A stretch of 64,000 nt of DNA from Alphaproteobacteria bacterium (GCA_017308135.1 JAFKFM010000008.1:124001-188000), one strand, 5' to 3'. Positions 34,271 through 46,792 are shown, counted from the first letter of the stretch. A program made the numbers and translations. Notes: generated by a model not told the origin, from the sequence alone.

Positions 34271-35137
34271 ATGTTCGCGATCGGCGGTCTGGTTTTCGTG
34301 TTCTTGTGCGTGTTCGGGGGCTACGTGCTCGCCGGCGGCAAGCTCGGCGTGATCATGAAGGCGCTGCCCTTCGAGTTCATGATCATCGGCGGTTCGGCTG
34401 CGGGCACGTTCCTGATCGGCAACTCCGGCTCGATCATCAGCCACGCGCTCAAGGATTTCGGCAAGGTCTTCGGCGGGCCGAAATACAAGCGCGACGACTT
34501 CATCGATCTGCTCTGCCTCATCTTCACGATCCTGAAGCTCGCGCGGTCGAAGGGCACGCTCGCGGTCGAACCGCATATCGAGAAGCCCGACGAATCCAAC
34601 ATCTTCATGGCGTATCCGAAGATCCTCGCGAACAAATACGCGATCATGCTGATCTGCGATCACATGCGCATGCTGTCGATGGGCGTGGAAGACGCCCACC
34701 AGCTCGAGGAAATCTTCAACAAGGAACTCGAAAAGCACCATCACGAGACGCTGCGCGGCGCCCAGGCGCTCGCCACCGTCGCCGATGCGTGCCCAGCACT
34801 CGGCATCGTCGCCGCCGTCATGGGCGTCATCAAGACCATGTCGTCGGTCGACCAGCCGCCCGTCATTCTCGGCGGCCTGATCGCCTCGGCGCTCGTCGGT
34901 ACGTTCTTGGGCGTGTTGCTGTCCTACGGCATTTTGGGCCCGATGGCCGGCCGCTTGAAGCAGTGCTACGAGGATGAGTTCAAGTACTACGAAATCATCC
35001 GCGACACGTTCGTGGCCCATCTGCAAGGCAACGCGCCGCAGATCTCGACCGAGATCGGCCGCAAGAGCGTGCCGAGCGAACTCCAGCCGACCTTCTACGA
35101 ATTGGAAGAGGCGATCGCCTCCAAGCCCGCGGCGTGA
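34271..35137 (+). CDS. motA: Flagellar motor stator protein MotA
   Basis: 288 residues, four membrane helices (two at the N-terminus, about 3-22 and 30-52; two near 160-220). The sequence includes FEFMIIGGSAAGTFLIGN, the long cytoplasmic loop with charged residues, and ALGIVAAVMGVIKTM and LVGTFLGVLLSYGILGP, all typical of the longer alphaproteobacterial MotA. With MotB it forms the proton-conducting stator. No motB follows; the next gene encodes a glycosyltransferase coupled by GTGA. The ATG at 34271 has GAGGAAA as ribosome site. Confidence 0.95.
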   Translation: MFAIGGLVFVFLCVFGGYVLAGGKLGVIMKALPFEFMIIGGSAAGTFLIGNSGSIISHALKDFGKVFGGPKYKRDDFIDLLCLIFTILKLARSKGTLAVEPHIEKPDESNIFMAYPKILANKYAIMLICDHMRMLSMGVEDAHQLEEIFNKELEKHHHETLRGAQALATVADACPALGIVAAVMGVIKTMSSVDQPPVILGGLIASALVGTFLGVLLSYGILGPMAGRLKQCYEDEFKYYEIIRDTFVAHLQGNAPQISTEIGRKSVPSELQPTFYELEEAIASKPAA

Positions 35138-36795
35138 GTTCCGACCCGGGGGGCGCCGCTGCGGCGCTCCAAGAAGGATTGGCGGCCGCACAGCGTGGCG
35201 ACGCCGAAGGCGCGCTTAGGGCGTGGCGCCGCGCCCGCACTCTCGATCCCGCCGATCAAGGCACCATCCTGCGTCTGGGCGATTTGCTGATCCGCATCGG
35301 CCGTTTTGCCGAAGCGGACGATGCGCTCGCCGAAGGAACTCCCAATCCCGCCATCGCACGACGACGCGCGATCTGCGCGCTCGCCTTCGGCCATTTTACG
35401 GCGGCCGAGGCTTTCGCGCGCGCGGCGCTCGATGACGCGGCCGAAGGGGCGCAAGCCCGCCAGTTTTTGGCGAGCGTGCTGATCCAGCGCGGCGACGTGC
35501 AAGGGGCCCGCGAACAACTGGCGCTCGCCAAAGCCGCCGATCCGGCGTTCGAAACCGCCTATACCGACGATCTATTCGCCGCGAATTACGATCCGGCGAT
35601 GACCGGTGCGGCGCTCAAAGACCTCTACGCCGATTGGGCGCAGCGCTTCTGCCCGCCGGAAGCGCCGCTTGCCGCGCCGGCGCCGGGGGGACGTCGCTTG
35701 AAGGTTGCTTACGTTTCGCCCGATCTGCGCCGCCATTCGCTGCGCCACTTTATCTCGCCGATCTTCCGGCACCACGATCGCGCGAAGATCGAAGTTCACG
35801 CCTATGCGCTGAGCGGCACGCCGGATGCCGAGGCGGCGGCGCTGCGCAAACGCGTCGATGTTTGGCACGATTGCCAAGCGCTCGACGATGACGGGCTCGC
35901 GGCCAAAGCGCGCGCGGACGGGATCGACGTCGCGATCGATCTCGCGGGGCACACGGCGGGCGCGAAACTTAAAGCCTTCGCGCGGCGTTTGGCGCCCGTG
36001 CAGGTCACTTGGCTCGGCTATGGCGGCACGACCGGCGTGGGCGCGATGGATTGGTATCTCGGCGACGCGCATATGGCGCCAAAGGGCAGCGATGCTGCGT
36101 TCACCGAACGCGTCTGGCGCCTGACGCGCGCGGCTTTCGCTTTCGATCCGCCGCCCGAGATGCCGGCGGTTTCGCCGTTGCCCGCCCAAGCGAAAGGCCA
36201 TGTGACTTTCGGCAGTTTCTCGCGCCTCGTGCGGATCAACGACGCAGTGATCGCGGCGTGGGCCGCGATCCTCGCCCAAGTGCCGGGCTCGCGTTTGATG
36301 CTGAACGCGCTGCCCTTCGTCGATGGCGCGGTGCGCGAAGACTACGCCGCACGTTTCGCGCGGCACGGGATCGCCGCCGAACGGCTCGATCTTATCTACA
36401 CCTCGCCGCAACCCGCGACCTGGGCCGCCTATGGCCAGATCGACATCGCCCTCGATCCGTTTCCGCATAATGGCGGCGTGACGACGTTCGAAGCGTTGTG
36501 GATGGGCGTGCCGATGGTCAGCCTGCGGGCGCGCCCGCCGCTCGGCCGCTACGGCGATTGCTTGCTGACGGCTTTGGGGCTCGACGATTTCTGCGTCGAT
36601 ACGGTCGAGGCCTATATCGCGCGTGCGGTCGATGCCGCGCGGGATTTGCCGACGCTGGCGGCGCTGCGCGGCGGTTTACGTCCGCGCATGGCGGCGAGCG
36701 AACTTTGCGACGGGAAGGGGCTCGCGGCGGCGTTGGATACGGCTTACGCGGCGATGTTCAACGCCCGGGCGGAATCTTCGTCCGGTAGCGTTTGA
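35134..36795 (+). CDS. SPINDLY-type O-linked glycosyltransferase (GT41) with TPRs
   Basis: 553 residues. An N-terminal tetratricopeptide region (about 8-140) includes AAAQRGDAEGALRAWRRART and later units. The GT41 catalytic region (about 185-540) shows VAYVSPDLRRHSLRHF, AIDLAGHTAGAK, APVQVTWLGYGGTTG, FGSFSRLVRIND and the sugar-nucleotide-binding DPFPHNGGVTTFEALWMGVP. Such enzymes add O-GlcNAc or fucose-like sugars to proteins. The GTG start lies inside the motA end, so a role in modifying flagellar proteins is plausible, but no flagellin gene is in the window. Confidence 0.9.
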   Translation: MSSDPGGAAAALQEGLAAAQRGDAEGALRAWRRARTLDPADQGTILRLGDLLIRIGRFAEADDALAEGTPNPAIARRRAICALAFGHFTAAEAFARAALDDAAEGAQARQFLASVLIQRGDVQGAREQLALAKAADPAFETAYTDDLFAANYDPAMTGAALKDLYADWAQRFCPPEAPLAAPAPGGRRLKVAYVSPDLRRHSLRHFISPIFRHHDRAKIEVHAYALSGTPDAEAAALRKRVDVWHDCQALDDDGLAAKARADGIDVAIDLAGHTAGAKLKAFARRLAPVQVTWLGYGGTTGVGAMDWYLGDAHMAPKGSDAAFTERVWRLTRAAFAFDPPPEMPAVSPLPAQAKGHVTFGSFSRLVRINDAVIAAWAAILAQVPGSRLMLNALPFVDGAVREDYAARFARHGIAAERLDLIYTSPQPATWAAYGQIDIALDPFPHNGGVTTFEALWMGVPMVSLRARPPLGRYGDCLLTALGLDDFCVDTVEAYIARAVDAARDLPTLAALRGGLRPRMAASELCDGKGLAAALDTAYAAMFNARAESSSGSV

Positions 36796-37042
36796 CCGGC
36801 ACGGTCTGGCCCGGCAGCCATTTCTTCACCGCCTGCGGCTTCGACGCCTTCTTGCCGATCGTCGCTTCTTCCAGCTTGTCGGCGAGGCTTTTGTAGTTGT
36901 CCATCGTCTGGGCCAGCAGATCGCGCTTGGCGATGCCCATGGCGATTGCGCTGTCGCCTTTCATCTGCGCTTGGCGCAGCAGATAGATCATCAGCCGCGC
37001 TTCGTCGCCCGAGATTTTCAGCGTGTAGATGGGGCCGCTCAT
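36758..37042 (-). CDS. Small basic protein, function unknown
   Basis: 94 residues, MSGPIYTLKISGDEARLMIY at the start, a helical middle (QTMDNYKSLADKLEEATIGK) and a basic, proline-containing tail (KKWLPGQTVPVKRYRTKIPP). It has no membrane segment or signal. Its last 38 bases overlap the end of the SPINDLY gene on the opposite strand. Composition and codon use support a real protein; no family recognised. Confidence 0.6.
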   Translation of the reverse strand: MSGPIYTLKISGDEARLMIYLLRQAQMKGDSAIAMGIAKRDLLAQTMDNYKSLADKLEEATIGKKASKPQAVKKWLPGQTVPVKRYRTKIPPGR

Positions 37043-37078
37043 GATCGATCCTCGATTCGTCGCCGAGGACCGATAATA

Positions 37079-37567
37079 TCACGCGGCGAGGGGCGCGACC
37101 TTGTCGCGGAACGCCTCGAAGCCCGCGAGGACCAGCCACAAGCGCCCGACTTCGGCCGTGCGCTTGGATAGCGGGATGGACAGGCGCGAATAGCGCCACG
37201 TGCCTTGCGGGGTCTGCGCTTCGATCGTGTGCAGCAGCGGCTGGCGCGCTTGCACGATTTCGCGGAACTGGCCGCACAGCAAATCGCGGAACGCCGGATC
37301 GGGGATCGCTTCGATCTCGCAGCAGCCATTCGACGTCTCGCCGCAAACTTTGAAGTCGCAGCCCATGCCGCGCACGTCGAACACGGCGAGCTTGTCTTTG
37401 AGGCCCGGCACTTTTTCGGGGTGCAGCGAGTCCGCGCAGACCAATCCCGCCTGACGTTCGCCGTCGGCCCAGTGGAGCAGAGCCAAGCGCTGGGCCGGAT
37501 CCGCCGCCTGGCAATAATGGGCGGAGGTTCCGGAAAAACGCGTCGTGCTGGCGATCGTCGAAGTCAT
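37079..37567 (-). CDS. PAS-like domain protein, tentative
   Basis: 162 residues. The layout LLHWADGERQAGLVCADSLHPEKVP, LAVFDVRGMGCDFKVCGETSNG, FREIVQARQPLLHTIEAQ and YSRLSIPLSKRTAEVGRLWLV follows the PAS_5-like proteins abundant in Rhodospirillales, in which a lone PAS fold acts as a small sensor. Five cysteines are present (unusual for this family; the CxxxNGCCE stretch could bind a ligand or metal, which is inference). It sits 36 bases before the 94-residue gene on the same strand. Confidence 0.6.
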   Translation of the reverse strand: MTSTIASTTRFSGTSAHYCQAADPAQRLALLHWADGERQAGLVCADSLHPEKVPGLKDKLAVFDVRGMGCDFKVCGETSNGCCEIEAIPDPAFRDLLCGQFREIVQARQPLLHTIEAQTPQGTWRYSRLSIPLSKRTAEVGRLWLVLAGFEAFRDKVAPLAA

Positions 37568-37670
37568 GGCGGACGGGTTCCCGAAGATGTCCCGTCGTAA
37601 ATAAGGGTTTTTGCGCCGGATTAAAGGGGGGGTGCCCGGTTTCTCGACAATATGCCGCAAGGCGAACGCC

Positions 37671-37690
37671 AAAAACCGCCCCCGAGGCGG
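37671..37690 (-). terminator. Rho-independent terminator of the 67-residue gene
   Basis: On the minus strand CCGCC (37686-37690) pairs with GGCGG (37676-37680) around TCGGG, followed immediately by five T (37671-37675). It lies 41 bases after the stop of the small gene at 37731-37934, which supports that gene being a single transcription unit. Confidence 0.65.
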
Positions 37691-37730
37691 GGACGGTGCG
37701 GGTCGGCCCGATACCGGAATGTCGCCGACG

Positions 37731-37934
37731 TTAGGCGGAGATATTCAGCTTCGCGCCGCGGCCCTGGAGGGACGCGATCGAATTGCTGGCGATCTCGTTA
37801 CCTTGCGCCACGCCCTTGAGGATCTGGCCTTGGTAATTTTCGGCGAATTTTTCGGTCACGTCGCGGAACGCGGCCGTCTTTTGATTGCGGAAATCGATCA
37901 CAGGCTGAGCGGCCTGCGAGATAGACGCTGCCAT
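37731..37934 (-). CDS. Small Asn/Gln-containing protein, function unknown
   Basis: 67 residues: MAASISQAAQPVIDFRNQKT at the start, ending with SLQGRGAKLNISA. Amphipathic helices are likely. A GGAGAA ribosome site lies 5 bases before the ATG, a CtrA-like site 44 bases upstream and a T-tailed terminator downstream, so it is a complete small transcription unit. No signal peptide or membrane segment. No family recognised. Confidence 0.6.
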   Translation of the reverse strand: MAASISQAAQPVIDFRNQKTAAFRDVTEKFAENYQGQILKGVAQGNEIASNSIASLQGRGAKLNISA

Positions 37935-37977
37935 CGGGATTCTCCAGTGGCGTTGGTTTTCAAGACAATCAGTATAG

Positions 37978-37992
37978 TTAATGGCCGTTTAC
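37978..37992 (-). promoter_or_regulatory. CtrA-like site upstream of the 67-residue gene
   Basis: TTAA-N7-TTAC on the plus strand (37978-37992) is one base from the full CtrA consensus TTAA-N7-TTAA and is 44 bases from the start of the 67-residue gene. A chance match is possible in this AT-richer gap. Confidence 0.3.
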
Positions 37993-38093
37993 CAAGTCAA
38001 CGACCGAGTCGCAATCTTGGATGGGAATTGCACTCGTTAAGTCCGCAAAATTTATTGGATTTGGGAAGCGAGGCGCCTTGGCGCCCTGGAAAT

Positions 38094-38167
38094 TGGCTGG
38101 GGGACTAGGATTCGAACCTAGACAACCAGAGTCAGAGTCTGGGGTCCTACCGTTAGACGATCCCCCA
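38094..38167 (-). tRNA. tRNA-Gln(CTG)
   Basis: Reading the minus strand from 38167, the 5' acceptor TGGGGGA pairs with TCCCCCA near the 3' end. The anticodon arm is CCAGA-CTCTGAC-TCTGG, giving anticodon CTG (Gln, codon CAG). The T arm holds GGTTCGAATCC, and the discriminator G is followed by an encoded CCA (38094-38096). The D arm carries CTAACGGTAGG. All arms fit a canonical tRNA. Confidence 0.96.
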
Positions 38168-38297
38168 GCGGGACGCGTCCGCCGGACGGGGCGAAACCCC
38201 GACCAAGCGGCGCTGTCTATATCGCCCTTCGCCCGGATCGTCAAACCCGGTTACAGTACTGGTCAAAATAGCGACGCGAACTTGGGGAGTTGCTTCT

Positions 38298-39270
38298 GTG
38301 GAGACGGCGCAAGCCCGAAGGGACGAGGGGCCGATACTCGCGGCCCTCGACCTCGGCACGAATAATTGCCGTCTGTTGATCGCCAAACCGGCCCCGGACG
38401 GGTTCCGGGTGGTGGACGCGTTCTCGCGCATTGTGCGCTTGGGCGAAGGGCTGGAACGTAGCGGCAATCTCGCCGAAACGGCGATGGTTCGCGCGTTGGA
38501 CGCGCTTCATGTCTGCGCGGCCAAAATGGACCGGCGCGGCGTGACTAGTTTTCGCGGCGTGGCGACCGAAGCCTGCCGTCGGGCCGAAAACGGGGCGGCC
38601 TTCCTGTCGCGCGTGCGCGAGACGACGGGCATCGAGCTCGAGCCCATCGCGGCGGACGAGGAGGCGGATCTCGCCTTGGCCGGCTGCGCGGCGCTGCTCG
38701 ACGCGGGCAAGCCGCACGCCATCGCCTTCGATATCGGCGGCGGCTCGACCGAAGTGATGTGGCTGGAACGCGACGGCGATTCGTGGCGGCGGATCGATTT
38801 CGTGTCGCTGCCGCTGGGCGTCGTGGCGATTGCCGAGCGCTTGGGCCCCGACAAAATCCCGTGCGACGCTTACCAAGCCGCTGTGGCCGATATTTCGGCG
38901 CGGCTGGCCGATCTCGACGCGCGCCACGATATCGGGGCCCAAATCGCGGCCGGAAATGTCGAGATGGTGGGCACGTCCGGCACGGTCACCACGCTGTCGG
39001 GCATCGCCATGGGCTTGCAGCGCTACGAACGCGCGTTGGTCGATGGCTCCTGGCTCGATTTCGCGCAGATCAAGGCGCTGTCGGCGGACCTCGCCGCCGC
39101 CGATCTGGCGGGGCGGGCGCGGCATGGCTGCATCGGGCGCGAACGCGCCGATTTGGTCGTCGCGGGCTGCGCGTTGCTGGAGGGGATTTGCGCGCGCTGG
39201 CCGGTCGGACGCTTGCGCGTCGCCGATCGGGGCTTGCGCGAAGGCATTCTGATGGGTCTATTGCGCGGGC

Positions 39271-39278
<8 letters not shown>
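38298..39278 (+). CDS. ppx: Exopolyphosphatase / pppGpp phosphatase (Ppx/GppA family)
   Basis: 326 residues of the ASKHA fold: phosphate loop ALDLGTNNCRLLIA, second FDIGGGSTEVMWLERDG, and adenosine-type GTSGTVTTLSGIAMGL. It is shorter than E. coli Ppx or GppA (about 500) as it lacks the C-terminal HD-like part, which is typical of alphaproteobacterial members. Substrates are polyphosphate or pppGpp; these cannot be separated from sequence. GTG start with TTGGGGAG upstream. Overlaps rlmE by 8 bases. Confidence 0.9.
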
Positions 39279-42800
<3,522 letters not shown>

Positions 42801-42804
<4 letters not shown>

Positions 42805-43397
42805 CGGTCACGCTGCTCAAAGCCACGCAAGGACATGTCCGCGGTATTTCGCGGGTCTATGTCGATGCGTGGCGGGCGACCTATGCCGGGCTGCTGCCGC
42901 CCAAAACGCTGGTCGGCATGGATTACGACCGGCAGGCCGTCGAATGGGCCTACCAGATCCGCCACAAATCGCTGCATGCACCCATTCTCGTCGCCTATGA
43001 CGACAAATCGGGCGTGGTCGGCGTGACGAGCTTCGGCCGCAGCCGCATCGAAGACCGGCCCGCGCGCCCGCCCTTCACGCAAGTCGGCATCACGCTCGGC
43101 TCGGGCGAGGTGTTCACGCTTTACGTGCATCCCGATCACCAGAACCGGGGGATCGGCGCGGCGTTGATCGGCGGCGCCTTCGAAACCTTGCGCGAACGCG
43201 GCCTCAACCAGGCTTATGTCTGGGTGCTGCACGACAATCCGGCGCGTTATTTCTACGAACGCATGGGCGGGCGCTTCATCGCCACGCGCCGCGAACGCCT
43301 GTGGGGCTCGGACGTGGCGCAAGCCGCCTATGGCTGGCCCGACCTCGCCAAAACCCTCGCTTTGCCGGGGCTTGTCCGCTCCGCCCGACTGGGATAA
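42801..43397 (+). CDS. GNAT-family N-acetyltransferase
   Basis: 198 residues. Acetyl-CoA binding motif [20 protein letters not shown] (Q/RxxGxG/A) and the later [18 protein letters not shown], both typical of the GNAT fold. Family begins with [19 protein letters not shown], a common N-terminal pattern for unassigned acetyltransferases. Coupled to the RsmB-like gene by ATGA and followed by guaA after 8 bases. Substrate unknown. Confidence 0.88.
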
Positions 43398-43405
43398 ATC
43401 GCACC

Positions 43406-44953
43406 ATGACCGACAAAATCCTGATCCTCGATTTCGGCAGCCAAGTCACCCAGCTCATCGCGCGCCGCGTGCGCGAAAGCGGCGTTTACTGCGAAATCCA
43501 TCCGTTCAATACCGACGAATCCAAGCTCAAGGCGTACGGCGCCAAGGCGATCATCCTGTCGGGCGGTCCCGCCTCGGTGACCGAAAGCCACACGCCGCGC
43601 GCGCCGGGCTTCGTGTTCGAAGCGGGCGTGCCCGTCCTCGGCATTTGCTACGGCGAGCAGACGATGTGCGCCCAGCTCGGCGGCAAGGTCGAAAGCTCCG
43701 ACCATCGCGAATTCGGCAAGGCGTTCATCGCCATCGAACGCGATTGCAAATTGTTCGACGGCATCTGGCCCGTCGGCTCGCGCGAGCAAGTGTGGATGAG
43801 CCATGGCGACCGCGTGACGGCGCTGCCCGACGGTTTCCGCGTCGTCGCGACGTCCGAGGGCGCGCCCTATGCCGCCATCGCCAACGACGAGAAGCGTTTC
43901 TACGGCGTGCAGTTCCATCCCGAAGTCGTGCACACGCCGCATGGCGCTGCGTTGCTCAAGAATTTCACCCATCGCGTCGCCGGCTGCTCGGGCGATTGGA
44001 CGATGGCCGCGTTCCGCCGTCAGGCGATCGAGCGCATCCGCGCCCAAGTCGGCAAGGGCCGGGTGATTTGCGGGTTGTCGGGCGGCGTGGATTCCTCCGT
44101 CGCCGCCGTGCTGATCCACGAAGCGATCGGCGATCAGCTCACCTGCATTCTGGTCGATCACGGTTTGATGCGCGAGGGAGAGGCCACGCAGGTCGTCGAC
44201 CTGTTCCGCGGCCATTACAACATTCCGCTGGTGCACCGCGACGCCAGCGACATGTTCCTGTCGCGTCTCGAAGGTGTCACCGACCCCGAGACCAAGCGCA
44301 AGCTGATCGGCGCGACCTTCATCGAAGTGTTCGAGGAAGAGGCGAAGAAAGTCGGCGGGGCCGATTTCCTCGCCCAAGGCACGCTCTATCCCGACGTGAT
44401 CGAAAGCGTGTCGTTCATCGGCGGGCCGTCGGTGACGATCAAATCGCATCATAATGTCGGCGGCTTGCCCGAGCGCATGCGCATGAAGCTCGTCGAGCCG
44501 CTGCGCGAACTCTTCAAGGACGAAGTGCGCGACCTCGGCCGCGAGCTTGGCTTGCCCGAAACGCTGGTCGGCCGCCACCCCTTCCCGGGGCCGGGCCTCG
44601 CGATCCGCATTCCCGGCGCCATCGACCGCGACAAGCTCGCGATCCTGCGCAAGGCCGATCTCGTCTATCTCGAGGAGATCCGCCGCGCGGGCCTCTACGA
44701 CGCGATCTGGCAGGCCTTCGCGGTGCTGCTGCCGGTGAAGACCGTCGGCGTGATGGGCGATTCACGCTCCTACGATTATGTCTGCGCGCTGCGCGCGGTG
44801 ACGTCGACCGACGGCATGACGGCGGAATCCTATCCCTTCGATCACGCGTTCCTGGCGGCGACGGCGACACGCATCATCAACGAAGTGCGCGGCATCAACC
44901 GCGTCGTCTACGACGTGACCTCGAAGCCACCCGGCACGATCGAGTGGGAGTGA
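43406..44953 (+). CDS. guaA: GMP synthase (glutamine-hydrolysing)
   Basis: 515 residues converting XMP to GMP. The class I glutaminase domain (about 1-195) shows [17 protein letters not shown], nucleophile Cys81 in GICYGEQTM and [11 protein letters not shown]. The ATP pyrophosphatase domain has the PP-loop [14 protein letters not shown]. The C-terminus reads [10 protein letters not shown], the conserved end. The 3' end of guaA is a known integration site of genomic islands; the GC content drops immediately after the stop. Confidence 0.97.
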   Translation: MTDKILILDFGSQVTQLIARRVRESGVYCEIHPFNTDESKLKAYGAKAIILSGGPASVTESHTPRAPGFVFEAGVPVLGICYGEQTMCAQLGGKVESSDHREFGKAFIAIERDCKLFDGIWPVGSREQVWMSHGDRVTALPDGFRVVATSEGAPYAAIANDEKRFYGVQFHPEVVHTPHGAALLKNFTHRVAGCSGDWTMAAFRRQAIERIRAQVGKGRVICGLSGGVDSSVAAVLIHEAIGDQLTCILVDHGLMREGEATQVVDLFRGHYNIPLVHRDASDMFLSRLEGVTDPETKRKLIGATFIEVFEEEAKKVGGADFLAQGTLYPDVIESVSFIGGPSVTIKSHHNVGGLPERMRMKLVEPLRELFKDEVRDLGRELGLPETLVGRHPFPGPGLAIRIPGAIDRDKLAILRKADLVYLEEIRRAGLYDAIWQAFAVLLPVKTVGVMGDSRSYDYVCALRAVTSTDGMTAESYPFDHAFLAATATRIINEVRGINRVVYDVTSKPPGTIEWE

Positions 44954-45053
44954 GGGGTGTTGTAAAATAGCTCGATAGCGGGAGGTCACTAGTTGCGTTA
45001 CGATTCGATGGTAAGCTATCTGCGTATGTAACAAATTATAAAATGGGGAAGAG

Positions 45054-45437
45054 ATGGCTACGAATAATGAGAAGTATTCAGAAGCTGCACTTCGGCATTT
45101 TATCGACTCAGAGACCCTAGCCACCGTATCGCGGTGGAGCAATGCGGGACATCTTGTTGGTTTCGCGGGCGAATGTGCGATAAAATATTACATTCGATCG
45201 CAATTTTCTCCCCATGTTCCTCACGGCCATTTTCCCAACATCACTGCAATCGCGCTAAAACATTTGAGCGGTCGTCGTGGCTCGACGATGTTTAAGGTAT
45301 TAAAACTTCCTAATCTTATGAGTGGGTGGGACGTATCTCATAGATATGCGTCAGACATAGTTATTGGTCAAGCTGAGTACAATCTATGGAAGACACATGC
45401 CAAGCGCCTGCTAGGCGCAGCGGGGATTCGCCAATGA
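45054..45437 (+). CDS. HEPN-like small protein (gene 1 of AT-rich three-gene cassette)
   Basis: 127 residues. The segment AALRHFIDSETLATVSRWSN, then AGHLVGFAGECAIKYYI, matches the first helices of HEPN-type proteins (pattern xxHxxDAxxLxxxxRxxNAxHLxGFxxECxLK), and WDVSHRYASDIV is like the RY segment of their third or fourth helix. R27-x5-H33 is present but lies in the N-terminal helix, not at the usual C-terminal place of the RNase motif, so nuclease activity is uncertain. It is AT-rich unlike its neighbours, lies 100 bases after guaA, and overlaps the next gene by ATGA. Confidence 0.65.
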   Translation: MATNNEKYSEAALRHFIDSETLATVSRWSNAGHLVGFAGECAIKYYIRSQFSPHVPHGHFPNITAIALKHLSGRRGSTMFKVLKLPNLMSGWDVSHRYASDIVIGQAEYNLWKTHAKRLLGAAGIRQ

Positions 45438-46792
45438 AGAAATTAAACGGATCGCGCCGTCAAGCTACCGTGGCTCGGTATGATGATGCCTTGCCACTAT
45501 TTACACAATTGGTGCTGAATCATCTTGGCGAGGAGGCGCTGGCAAAGAATTGTTTTCTTCGAGACGCTGAAGGAAATTTGACTTTTGTTCATCGCGACGA
45601 ATTACCCAGTTCTAAACTAAGTCGGCTCAGCCATGACGCAAAGCTCACGCTGGGCCCATATCTTTCAGGCCAACCGGTTTGCACTCCGTTTGAATTGTTA
45701 GACGATGAGCTCGTTAACTTATCCAATGATAAACTTGAATTTGTCTCAGGTGAAGGCTTCGAGATTTTTGTCCGGTTGGTAGAACGACGGATTGTTGGTC
45801 AAGATTGGGTTCGCGGCATTTCTCCACCCATAAAGGGAGCCCCACCAATTGTGGTGTTTGCCAGCCATAAGGGGGGAGTGGGCCGGTCTACGGCGTTGGC
45901 AGTTGCAGCTGCTGAATTTGCAAGCCGGGGGCACTCTATACTGGCAATTGATGCAGATTTGGAGGCGCCAGGATTGGGGGAAATGTTTATTCTTGAAAAC
46001 GAGCAACCAGAATTCGGAGTACTTGATTATTTTGTCGAGAATGGGCGCGGAACCGTCGATAAAAATTTCTTAAAGCAGATGCTAGCGCCTAGTGCGCTGA
46101 CACGTGGCCGTGGAAATGTCTTGGTTGTACCAGCGGTAGGTAGGAGATGTCGTCGGTATCCTCAGAACGTAATCGGAAAAATTTCGCGGGCTTATCTCGA
46201 CGATATGTCGAGCGATGGAAGGCACAGCCTCACGCTGCTAGATCAGATGCGTCGCATGATAAAAGATTTGTGTGCACGTCAAAAATTTGACGCGATTTTC
46301 GTTGATGCGCGTGCAGGTTTGAATGAAACGACTGCTGCTACAGTGCAGGGGCTGGGGGCAGAAATTTTACTTTTCGGAGTTGATACACCGCAAACTTGGG
46401 ATGGCTATCGTTATTTTTTGGCTCACTTGGCTCGATTTAAGCCCGAGGATAAAAGCGAAGATTGGCGCTTCAGACTCAAGATGATTCACGCGAAAGCCAC
46501 TAGCGACCGAAATTCTGAAGCACGTTTCCGTGACAATGCTTTTGAATTATTTGCGGAGCGTTTTTATGATGAAATCGATGAAAGTGACGCACAAAGAGAC
46601 GATGGTAGCTTGGCATTTGGATTTGACTTAGATGATCGTACGGCGCCTCATTACGCGTGGCCGATAAAAATGAACAAAAAATATTATGAATTTGATCCAG
46701 TCGATCATCCTCAACAGCTGGATCGTGAGCAATATTTCGATGTATTCGGAGAGTTCATCGAGAGCCTAGCTGAGCGACTTAGGTTAAAATGA
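45434..46792 (+). CDS. ParA/MinD-like ATPase with KGGVGR variant P-loop (cassette gene 2)
   Basis: 452 residues. About 140 N-terminal residues (no family recognised) precede a SIMIBI-class ATPase domain: IVVFASHKGGVGRSTALAVA (deviant Walker A, signature Lys146 present, usual P-loop Lys replaced by Arg151), LAIDADLEAPGLGE, and Asp in IFVDARAGLNE. The motif is that of KGGVGR-variant ParA-like ATPases, which are often in accessory loci. A C-terminal charged domain follows. Its start overlaps gene 1 and its stop overlaps gene 3 (both ATGA), so the three are one operon. Codon use is AT-rich. Confidence 0.75.
   Translation: MKKLNGSRRQATVARYDDALPLFTQLVLNHLGEEALAKNCFLRDAEGNLTFVHRDELPSSKLSRLSHDAKLTLGPYLSGQPVCTPFELLDDELVNLSNDKLEFVSGEGFEIFVRLVERRIVGQDWVRGISPPIKGAPPIVVFASHKGGVGRSTALAVAAAEFASRGHSILAIDADLEAPGLGEMFILENEQPEFGVLDYFVENGRGTVDKNFLKQMLAPSALTRGRGNVLVVPAVGRRCRRYPQNVIGKISRAYLDDMSSDGRHSLTLLDQMRRMIKDLCARQKFDAIFVDARAGLNETTAATVQGLGAEILLFGVDTPQTWDGYRYFLAHLARFKPEDKSEDWRFRLKMIHAKATSDRNSEARFRDNAFELFAERFYDEIDESDAQRDDGSLAFGFDLDDRTAPHYAWPIKMNKKYYEFDPVDHPQQLDREQYFDVFGEFIESLAERLRLK

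Noticed and set aside
45132..45152. Canonical HEPN RNase motif in cassette gene 1
   Set aside because: An Arg-x5-His exists but in the N-terminal helix, so I do not claim catalytic activity.
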